Source: Chitinophaga horti (GTDB lineage Bacteria; Bacteroidota; Bacteroidia; Chitinophagales; Chitinophagaceae). From it: a stretch of 64,000 bases of DNA. Position 1 is the stretch's first letter; each line of letters begins with the position of its first letter. The notes under the pieces were generated by a model, which was given only the letters and a program-made list of their open reading frames with translations, was not told where the DNA came from and searched no databases. The stretch lies in assembly GCF_022867795.2 (NCBI RefSeq), contig NZ_CP107006.1:1178001-1242000 (forward strand), given 5' to 3'. Positions 46,390-52,784 of the stretch are shown here, piece by piece. Made by a program: the position numbers and the translations under genes.

Positions 46390-47538
46390 ATGAAACACAC
46401 ATTGTTTTTATCCGCAGCGGTGTTGACGACAGTCACCGCATCTGCCCAAAAGCCATTTACGCTCAAAGGCAAGTATCACGGTAGCCCGATCAGCCACATC
46501 TACCTTCAATACGCCGATGCTTCGGGTAAATACCTGAAGGACAGTGCCAGGGTGGTAAACGGTGCGTTTGCCTTCTCCGGTAACCTGTCTGGCACCACGA
46601 TGGCCGGCTTGCTGGGTAACCCCGCTGCGCGTAGCATGGACGACCCCAATATCGCTTATGTCTTCCTCGAACCGGCTGATATGACGGTGGACGTTACTGC
46701 CAACAAGTTCAAAGACATTAAGATGACGGGCTCTGTTACACAGAACGAGATGGCGGCGCTTGACAAACAAAAGGCCGCGCTGAAAAAGGAGTGGGAGCCG
46801 TTCATGCGTAAACTCGATTCGGTGAACAAGATCGACAACTTTAAGTTCCAGGAAATGAAATCAGGCTTAAAGCCTTACCAGGAGCAGATGAAGAAGTTTG
46901 ATTTTGCTTACATCGATAAACATCCCGATACTTATCTGGCTGCTTACCTGCTGCGCGGGCATGCAATGTCGCTGCCAACCGACCAGCTGCAAAAGTATTA
47001 CGACGGTCTGGGGGCTGATCTGAAAACAACGATCGGCAAAAGTATGCACGACGAACTCGAACGTCGTAAGATCGGCGTGCCGGGCACAACAGCCTATGCA
47101 TTCGCATCTACCGACATTAACGGTGCACCTTTTAACCTGGCAGACTATAAAGGCAAATATGTGCTGATCGACTTCTGGGCCAGCTGGTGTTTACCCTGCC
47201 GCAAAGGCAATCCGCACCTGAAAAAGTTATATGCCGAGTATAAGGACAAAGGCTTCGAGATCGTTGGTGTATCGGACGATGACAGCAAACCGGATGCATG
47301 GCGTAAGGCGGTAAACGACGATGGCATCGGCATCTGGAAGCATGTGCTGCGGGGGATGGACAGGGAAAAGCTGATGGCGGGTATTTTTAATCCGAATGAC
47401 TTGTCAAAACGCTACGGCATTGCTACCTTGCCAACGAAGATACTGGTCGATAAAGAAGGTAATATTATTGGTCGTTATAGTGGGGGAGAAGAGGATGATG
47501 CGAAGATGGACGCCCAGTTACAATCCATATTTAAATAA
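46390..47538 (+). CDS. Secreted TlpA-like thioredoxin with DUF4369-type N-terminus
   Basis: This 382-residue exported protein has a signal peptide ending ASA-QKP. Residues about 20-120 form a DUF4369-like beta domain (FTLKGKYHGSPISHIYLQY). A charged helical linker follows (about 125-235). The thioredoxin fold (about 240-382) carries DFWASWCLPCRK with Cys267 and Cys270, and a cis-Pro region ATLPTKILVDKEG. Such proteins act as periplasmic thiol-disulfide oxidoreductases and often follow SusC/SusD genes in Chitinophaga and Pedobacter. A second, shorter homologue follows after nine bases. The substrate is unknown. It might keep receptor or binding-protein thiols reduced. Confidence 0.92.
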   Translation: MKHTLFLSAAVLTTVTASAQKPFTLKGKYHGSPISHIYLQYADASGKYLKDSARVVNGAFAFSGNLSGTTMAGLLGNPAARSMDDPNIAYVFLEPADMTVDVTANKFKDIKMTGSVTQNEMAALDKQKAALKKEWEPFMRKLDSVNKIDNFKFQEMKSGLKPYQEQMKKFDFAYIDKHPDTYLAAYLLRGHAMSLPTDQLQKYYDGLGADLKTTIGKSMHDELERRKIGVPGTTAYAFASTDINGAPFNLADYKGKYVLIDFWASWCLPCRKGNPHLKKLYAEYKDKGFEIVGVSDDDSKPDAWRKAVNDDGIGIWKHVLRGMDREKLMAGIFNPNDLSKRYGIATLPTKILVDKEGNIIGRYSGGEEDDAKMDAQLQSIFK

Positions 47539-47547
47539 AAGACGCAT

Positions 47548-48636
47548 ATGAAGAAAGTACTGTTACCCGCCATCCTGCTGTGCAACGTTAGCGCCTTCGC
47601 GCAAGCTACGCTGGAAGGCAACCTTGCCGGAGTGCCCGATGGTACCAGGATTTACCTGTCGCGCCTTGGTGGCGGCAACTCCGATTCTGCCGAAATAAAA
47701 GGCGGCAAATTCGTTATCAATTCCGCTGCTAAAGAAGGAGACGTATGGTTCCTGCGTGCAGGGCGAGGACAATCGGCCGGCAGCCTGCTGTTTTACATGG
47801 AACCGGGCAAATTGAAGGTAAGCAGCAAAAGCCCTAAACTGGATGATGCGACCTACAGCGGTCCTGCATACGCTGCTGATCAGAACAGCCTGAGCAAATT
47901 AGGCCAAACACCTTTGCTGGCTAAGCTGCGCGAGCTTAGCAAAGAGATGAGCGCCACTTACAAAACCGATACGGTCCGTTTTAACGCCGCCCGTAAAGCG
48001 TCGGAGTCACTGGAAGAAGAGCGTAAGGCACTTTACGAAAAGTGGATCAGCGAACATACGGCATCGCCGGTAAGCGCCTATGTATTGTCTATGCAACTGC
48101 GCTACGAAAATATGGACCAGCTCGATAAAGCGCTCAAATCCCTGAAGCCTGCTGCTAAAAATAACGCGGTGGCCAAAAAGCTGCAGCATTCGGTAGATGC
48201 ATCCCGCGCAACGGCGATCGGTAAAATAGCGCCGGAGTTTACGCAGAACGATACATTGGGCAACCCGGTGGCGCTAAAAGACTTCCGTGGCAAATATGTT
48301 CTCATCGACTTCTGGGCAAGCTGGTGTGTACCATGTCGTAAAGAGAATCCGGCTGTTGTAAAGGCTTACCAGGCATATAAGGATAAAAACTTCACCGTAC
48401 TGGGTGTGTCGCTCGATCGCCCCGGCGACAAAGACAAATGGATCAAAGCAATCCACGACGATGGCCTTACCTGGTCGCACGTGTCGGACCTTAACTGGTG
48501 GGACAATGCCGTTTCCAGGCAGTACGACATCCGCTCTATACCGGCTAACTTCCTGATCGGTCCTGATGGAAAGATCATTGCGAAGAACCTGCGCGGCGAA
48601 GCATTGGATAAAGCATTGGAAGAAGTGTTGAAATAG
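47548..48636 (+). CDS. Secreted TlpA-like thioredoxin, second copy
   Basis: This 362-residue protein has a signal peptide ending AFA-QAT. The N-terminal DUF4369-like domain contains LEGNLAGVPDGTRIYLSRLGGG. The helical linker is rich in Lys and Glu. The C-terminal thioredoxin domain has DFWASWCVPCRKENP with Cys260 and Cys263, VLGVSLDRPGDKDKW and RSIPANFLIGPDGKII. It has the same architecture as the upstream gene but has diverged strongly outside the active site, so this is an old duplication or two independently recruited genes. It ends the second sigma/FecR/SusCD module and is followed by a terminator. Confidence 0.93.
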   Translation: MKKVLLPAILLCNVSAFAQATLEGNLAGVPDGTRIYLSRLGGGNSDSAEIKGGKFVINSAAKEGDVWFLRAGRGQSAGSLLFYMEPGKLKVSSKSPKLDDATYSGPAYAADQNSLSKLGQTPLLAKLRELSKEMSATYKTDTVRFNAARKASESLEEERKALYEKWISEHTASPVSAYVLSMQLRYENMDQLDKALKSLKPAAKNNAVAKKLQHSVDASRATAIGKIAPEFTQNDTLGNPVALKDFRGKYVLIDFWASWCVPCRKENPAVVKAYQAYKDKNFTVLGVSLDRPGDKDKWIKAIHDDGLTWSHVSDLNWWDNAVSRQYDIRSIPANFLIGPDGKIIAKNLRGEALDKALEEVLK

Positions 48637-48655
48637 TAAAACTATTTGTGTACGA

Positions 48656-48686
48656 GCCGCAGCCTGTGAAGAGCTGCGGCTTTTTT
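48656..48686 (+). terminator. Rho-independent terminator
   Basis: An eight-base perfect stem, GCCGCAGC (48656-48663) with 48673-48680, has a nine-base loop and is followed by six T. It closes the SusCD-TlpA module. Confidence 0.9.
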
Positions 48687-48777
48687 ATTTGTTAATCGAC
48701 TGTTAATAGAAGAATGCTGCCCATTGACATATGCGTGCTGGATAGTTTTTTGTGGAAGTATTAACCGATACCACGAT

Positions 48778-50388
48778 ATGAATCCGAAACTGCAGCGCCT
48801 TATCAATAAACACTTACAAGAACCACCTTCCGATGCCTATGCTGAACTGCTGGCGGCCATCAGCAAGGAGTTTGATGCCATGGGCAAACTGGCGGACGAG
48901 AACCGGCACCTTAAAACGATACAATCCGTAGCGAAGGCAGGCAGCTGGGAGGCGCGTCCCGATGGTAACATCAAAACCAATGAGAACTACTGGTCAGATG
49001 AGTTGCAGCGGATGTTTGGTGTGGAGGAGATCGACATTCCGCTCACATACGAAACCTATCTCAGCTTCATGCATCCCGACGATCGCCAGCCTTATGAGGC
49101 GGCCGTGTCGCAGGCACTGGCCTCTACCTCTCATTTTGATATTGAGTTCCGGATGACGAACAATAAGGGCGAACAAAAGGTGTTACGCGATATCGGGGAG
49201 GTGATACGCGACCAGGAAACGGGTTTGCCTGTTACGGTGCTGGGCATTGCGGTCGATATTACGGACCTGCGGAAAACAGAATCCGATTTGTGGGAAGCCA
49301 CCCGGCAGCTGCGCATCATGATGGAGAATGTGGAAGAGGTGTTCTTCTCGGTAGATCGCGTACATAATAAAATACTACTCATGTCGCCCGGCAGCAAAAA
49401 GCTGTATGGGTATGACTCGGATGCATTTATCAATAATAGCCGGTTGTGGATGGATATTATTGTAGAAGAAGATAAGAGCATTGTATACGCCAGCGAATTA
49501 CAACTGGCACAGGGCGAGCGCGTAACGAACGAATATCGCATCCATCATGGCGACGGCGGCATCCGGTGGATAGAGGCCCGTATTACACCTACTTTGGATA
49601 TGGACGGGCGGCTGGTGCGCATCGATGGACTTACCTCCGATATTACCCAGCGCAAGGAAGCGGAACTGGCGCTACTCGTGACCAACGAGCAACTGAAAAA
49701 GAGCAACGAGGAGCTGGACCGTTTTGTGTACAGCGTGTCGCACGATCTGCGTGCCCCGCTGGCGTCGGTATCCGGCTTACTTTCTTATATGATGGCGGAT
49801 AACGCCGACCACGAATTTACGGCGGACCTTCAACTGATGAAACGCAGCATCGACAAGCTGGACGTGTTCATCCTGGACATACTCGACTACTCCCGCAACG
49901 CCCGTATGGAAATAAGTGCGGGCCAGATCGACTTCGCCGACCTGCTGGACGATGTGCGTAATAACCTCAAGTTCATGAGCAGCAATAAAGGCGCGGTCGA
50001 CATCCGCACCCGGGTGAAACTCACACGGCCCTTTGTGTCTGACAAAAGTCGCGTTTACATCATACTCAGTAACCTTTTATCTAACGCCATACGATACCAT
50101 AACCCCAATGCAGGCGACTCCTATGCAGAGATGGCGGTTTACACCGTGAGCGGCGGCGTTATGCTCGAAGTGAAAGACAACGGCATCGGCATTGAGCCGG
50201 CGTACCAGGAAAAGATCTTCCAGATGTTCTTCCGCGTGTCCGACAAATCAGCTGGCTCTGGCATGGGGCTATACCTCGTGCAGGAAACGGTGCAAAAATT
50301 GCGGGGTACTATCCAGTTAAACTCTTATCCCGGCGAGGGCACCCTATTTAGTATATTTTTACCCGACCTTCGCCACCTAAAACAGTAA
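48778..50388 (+). CDS. Soluble PAS-domain sensor histidine kinase
   Basis: This 536-residue kinase starts at ATG 48778, in good agreement with a cytoplasmic N-terminus; the earlier in-frame ATG at 48724 adds unconserved residues. No transmembrane helix is visible. Two PAS domains lie at about 55-175 (FMHPDDRQPYEAAV, VLGIAVDITDLRKTE) and 185-300 (MSPGSKKLYGYDSD, IDGLTSDITQRKEAE). A short coiled region leads to HisKA with VYSVSHDLRAPLASV (phospho-acceptor His322), then HATPase motifs: N-box NLLSNAIRYH, G1 VKDNGIGI, F-box MFFRVSD and G2 GSGMGLYLV. The receiver protein three bases downstream is its likely partner. The architecture resembles phytochrome-type PAS kinases with a small response regulator. 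The signal is unknown. Confidence 0.94.
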   Translation: MNPKLQRLINKHLQEPPSDAYAELLAAISKEFDAMGKLADENRHLKTIQSVAKAGSWEARPDGNIKTNENYWSDELQRMFGVEEIDIPLTYETYLSFMHPDDRQPYEAAVSQALASTSHFDIEFRMTNNKGEQKVLRDIGEVIRDQETGLPVTVLGIAVDITDLRKTESDLWEATRQLRIMMENVEEVFFSVDRVHNKILLMSPGSKKLYGYDSDAFINNSRLWMDIIVEEDKSIVYASELQLAQGERVTNEYRIHHGDGGIRWIEARITPTLDMDGRLVRIDGLTSDITQRKEAELALLVTNEQLKKSNEELDRFVYSVSHDLRAPLASVSGLLSYMMADNADHEFTADLQLMKRSIDKLDVFILDILDYSRNARMEISAGQIDFADLLDDVRNNLKFMSSNKGAVDIRTRVKLTRPFVSDKSRVYIILSNLLSNAIRYHNPNAGDSYAEMAVYTVSGGVMLEVKDNGIGIEPAYQEKIFQMFFRVSDKSAGSGMGLYLVQETVQKLRGTIQLNSYPGEGTLFSIFLPDLRHLKQ

Positions 50389-50391
50389 CGT

Positions 50392-50805
50392 ATGGAGCAG
50401 CCCGAATTTGACTTTAGTAAAGTAATGATCGTAGACGATGCCGACATCGATCGCATCCTGGCAGAACGCATCCTGGCTAAAACCGCCTTCGCGGAAGAAG
50501 TGGTAACGGTCGATTCTGCCACCAGTGCCTTGGGCTACCTGAACGAAAATGCCACCAACCAGGAGTCCTTGCCCGATCTCATTTTCCTGGACATCAATAT
50601 GCCCCGTATGAATGGTTTCGAGTTTTTGGACGAGTACCAGAAGCTGCCGGAAAACGTGAAGCGCAAGTGTATTATCGTGATGCTGTCGTCTTCGCTGCAC
50701 CCTGAAGATAAGGAGCGTGCGTTGAGCAGTCCGTACGTATGCCAGTTCCTGAACAAACCACTCACCCGCGAAAAACTACTCGAAGTAAAAGGTGAGTTTA
50801 AATAA
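50392..50805 (+). CDS. Single-domain response regulator (receiver only)
   Basis: This 137-residue CheY-like receiver has no output domain. Visible residues are the acidic pair in MIVDDADID, the phospho-acceptor Asp67 in LIFLDINMPRMNGFEFL, Ser in VMLSSSLHPEDKE and Lys122 in LNKPL. It starts three bases after the histidine kinase stop, so the two form one transcript. Such receivers often act as phosphate shuttles or bind a separate partner. No target is evident nearby. Confidence 0.93.
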   Translation: MEQPEFDFSKVMIVDDADIDRILAERILAKTAFAEEVVTVDSATSALGYLNENATNQESLPDLIFLDINMPRMNGFEFLDEYQKLPENVKRKCIIVMLSSSLHPEDKERALSSPYVCQFLNKPLTREKLLEVKGEFK

Positions 50806-50896
50806 GTTTTCGGGGGATGCGCTAACAATTACCCTATGGAAGCCCGGCAAATCAGAAAAAAATGCTATGTTTCGTGTCCAAAAGCAAAAAAAAACT

Positions 50897-51466
50897 ATGA
50901 TTTCCCGTATCGTTATCCTGATGCTGTTGAGCCTGCCGGCCATGGCCCAGTCTACCACCAATCGCCTGAACTTTAAAAGCGGCCAGTCGCAAATGATCGG
51001 CGTTTACCAGGGCACCATTTTCGTAAACGGCCAGCGCGCCCACCAGTTCGCAACAGACAATATCGTGTATAAAAGCAAACGAAATAAGCTGGTGGAAGAT
51101 AAAAACTCGGTGTTCCTCTTCATCGAAACCCTCGGCGAAGCAGGTAAAAAGAACCGCCTTAACGTATTCAACATCGTCTTCTCCCGCGCCGACTCCATCA
51201 CCTCGGTCGTAGCCTCCGACGTTAAAGACTTCGACCGCGACGGTTACCTCGAATTTGGTGGCAGCGAAGTAGCTACCCCACACCCGTCTGCCGATTCACT
51301 GTATTACCTGCCCGCCGAGTTCTACGAGATCAAAAAAGGGCACGTAGCCTTCGATGCGGAGTATACACAAATGATCGATAACAAGGTAAACGGTACCTAC
51401 CTGGTAAGTCCGCTCAACAAAAACGGGCAATGCTGTGTAGCCATTCCTAAAAAGAAGAAGAAATAA
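50897..51466 (+). CDS. Small secreted protein with a DxDxDG calcium-loop-like motif
   Basis: Not recognised. The frame is open from 50792, but the signal peptide begins at ATG 50897 (ISRIVILMLLSLPAMAQ), giving 189 residues. The mature part is beta-rich. It contains VKDFDRDGYLEFGG, a DxDxDG loop of the kind seen in FG-GAP/VCBS repeats and calcium-binding loops, preceded by a segment describing paired strands (FLFIETLGEAGKKNRLNVFNI). It ends in a lysine-rich tail after a Cys-Cys pair (GQCCVAIPKKKKK). A TATGTTTC at 50866-50873 is close to a -7 element, so it may be transcribed apart from the kinase pair. Its 3' end overlaps that of the convergent DUF6122-like gene by 20 bases. Confidence 0.72.
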   Translation: MISRIVILMLLSLPAMAQSTTNRLNFKSGQSQMIGVYQGTIFVNGQRAHQFATDNIVYKSKRNKLVEDKNSVFLFIETLGEAGKKNRLNVFNIVFSRADSITSVVASDVKDFDRDGYLEFGGSEVATPHPSADSLYYLPAEFYEIKKGHVAFDAEYTQMIDNKVNGTYLVSPLNKNGQCCVAIPKKKKK

Positions 51467-51764
51467 ACAGGCAGTCAATCCCGTCCGTAATCATATGTAA
51501 TAATAGGCCGATGCCCACTAACCGGGTATTCGGCCATATTAATAACAGGGCATACCCAAACATCGCCGGGTAACTGTGCAAAGGGTGGTACCCGATACTG
51601 CAACGGCAGGGATCGAAAATGGGATTGGCCAGTAAATGATCCAGGTCTACCAGCATCGTGAGCAACAGGATGATATACGCCTTTAACCACCCAGGCCTGT
51701 AAAAAGCCAGCGCAATAAGCAGCGGGAAGCCGAAGTGAAGGAAGTAATGAATGGTTTGTTGCAT
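51447..51764 (-). CDS. Small integral membrane protein, DUF6122-like
   Basis: This 105-residue protein has three to four hydrophobic segments (about 5-22, 27-42, 66-80, 83-95). It has conserved polar motifs LHFGFPLLIALAFYR, TMLVDLDHLLANPIFDP, CSIGYHPLHSY and LLLHMITDGIDC. The His/Asp-rich pattern (DLDH, HPLH, HMITDGID) is that of DUF6122 family proteins of Bacteroidota, possibly related to membrane-bound metal-dependent hydrolases. Function is not known. A CAAAAGTA at 51779-51786 (reverse of TACTTTTG) provides a likely -7 element just upstream, implying a very short leader. Confidence 0.85.
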   Translation of the reverse strand: MQQTIHYFLHFGFPLLIALAFYRPGWLKAYIILLLTMLVDLDHLLANPIFDPCRCSIGYHPLHSYPAMFGYALLLIWPNTRLVGIGLLLHMITDGIDCLFISSSF

Positions 51765-51778
51765 AGGCAGTAACGGGG

Positions 51779-51786
51779 CAAAAGTA
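51779..51786 (-). promoter_or_regulatory. Putative -7 element for the DUF6122-like gene
   Basis: On the minus strand this reads TACTTTTG, an exact TAnnTTTG match 14 bases from the start codon. A plus-strand TAATTTTG lies at 51792-51799, so promoters could diverge here. Confidence 0.45.
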
Positions 51787-51823
51787 GGGATAATTTTGTA
51801 CGCATTTTCTGCCTGGTTAGAAC

Positions 51824-51884
51824 GGACTATCTGGCTACTAACTGGCTACTTACTGCGGACTAACAGTAGAATAAAAGGCTACTT
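51824..51884. repeat. Two imperfect 28-base repeats at 33-base spacing
   Basis: The pattern CGGACTA-N14-GGCTACT occurs at 51824-51851 and again at 51857-51884, exactly 33 bases (about three helical turns) apart. A third GGCTACT lies at 51834-51840, 11 bases before the one at 51845. The phased half-sites lie between the promoter of the DUF6122-like gene and that of the phosphatase gene and may be a regulator binding site. Chance is not excluded. Confidence 0.4.
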
Positions 51885-52017
51885 TCGACGGAAAAGGGCG
51901 CCAGTAGCGGCAGTTCAGGAATATGTATCGATATGAATGGGAGGGAAACAGGTGGAAAGTAATAGTATATTAACATTTTATGCGCCGTTGAGCGTCAAAT
52001 CTACCCTCCATTTTTCG

Positions 52018-52025
52018 TACCTTTG
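52018..52025 (+). promoter_or_regulatory. Putative -7 element (TACCTTTG) immediately before the phosphatase gene
   Basis: This exact TAnnTTTG match ends six bases before the ATG at 52032. If it is used, the transcript would start at or next to the start codon, giving a leaderless or near-leaderless mRNA. Confidence 0.5.
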
Positions 52026-52031
52026 CGTACC

Positions 52032-52658
52032 ATGGAAAAGGAGATTTACATTATCAGGCACGGAGAAACGGATTTTAACAGGCTCGGCATCGTACAGGGC
52101 CGCGGTGTTAACTCAGACCTCAACCCGAAGGGTATTGCCCAGGGCGAGGCGTTCTACGAGTATTATAAACACATCCCCTTTGACAAAGTGTATACTTCGT
52201 CGCTCAAACGTACCCATCAGACTGTAAAGAAATTTATTGATAGTAACCTGCCCTGGGAGCAGCTCGACGGCCTCGATGAGCTGTCGTTCGGCGTGTGGGA
52301 AGGTGCCGACAACAAAGGCGACTGGCAAACAGCTTTCGCAGATGTAAACGCCTGCTGGTTAAAAGGCGAATGCGACCGGGCCTTTGAAAACGGGGAAAGC
52401 CCGAACCAGGCGGCCCTGCGCCTGAAGGCAGCGATGGATACCATCGTTGCTAACACCGAGGAAAAAACGGTGCTGGTGTGCATGCATGGCCGCGCCTTGT
52501 TGATCCTGTTATGCCTGTTGTACGAAACGCCGTTGAGCCAGATGAGTACTTACGGGCATCAGAACACCGGGTTGTACCGGGTGCAATATGCCAATGGCAA
52601 ATACAAAGTGTTGCAGGTAAATGATGCTGCGCACCTCGCGGCACTCTCAGTTGTGTAA
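52032..52658 (+). CDS. Histidine phosphatase family protein (phosphoglycerate mutase-like)
   Basis: This 208-residue cytoplasmic protein starts at ATG 52032; a CDS start nine bases earlier would overlap the -7 element. Signature residues: the catalytic motif IIRHGETDFNRLG near residue 8, the Arg in YTSSLKRTHQT, the acid/base Glu in LDELSFGVWEG, and the second catalytic His in VLVCMHGRALLILL. This is the GpmB/CobC/PhoE-type branch-1 histidine phosphatase. The substrate (phosphosugar, nucleotide or other) cannot be assigned. It appears to be monocistronic. It is followed by 126 bases in which the minus strand looks coding (see the separate entry). Confidence 0.93.
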   Translation: MEKEIYIIRHGETDFNRLGIVQGRGVNSDLNPKGIAQGEAFYEYYKHIPFDKVYTSSLKRTHQTVKKFIDSNLPWEQLDGLDELSFGVWEGADNKGDWQTAFADVNACWLKGECDRAFENGESPNQAALRLKAAMDTIVANTEEKTVLVCMHGRALLILLCLLYETPLSQMSTYGHQNTGLYRVQYANGKYKVLQVNDAAHLAALSVV

Positions 52659-52775
52659 GTAAACTCCATCCTCCCGGATAAGATAAGCCGTTCTCAGCCG
52701 CTCATCAAATTTAAACAGATCATCATCCCGCACCCGCTGATTACTTCGTACTTTGGGCGCTTTATTAAGAAGAAG
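52647..52775 (-). pseudogene. Possible minus-strand gene remnant
   Basis: Reading on the minus strand from about 52775 to a TGA at 52647 gives an open, polar, protein-like stretch. Its pieces include KAPKVRSNQRVRDDDL, FKFDERLRTAYLIRE and DGVYLHN. The frame stays open back to a stop near 52820 but has no ATG. It overlaps the end of the phosphatase gene by 12 bases. It could be the tail of a decayed gene, a small gene with an unusual start, or a chance open frame. I do not recognise the sequence. Confidence 0.25.
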
Positions 52776-52784
52776 TATTAGCGA

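Noticed and set aside
51834..51884. Possible CRISPR-like repeats
   Set aside because: Only short seven-base words are conserved, there are just two or three copies, and there are no spacers of constant length or cas genes. They are listed instead as possible operator sites.
51937..52227. 96-codon plus-strand open frame before and over the phosphatase gene
   Set aside because: It overlaps the histidine phosphatase in another frame, and its sequence is not protein-like. The RHGE frame is clearly the coding one.
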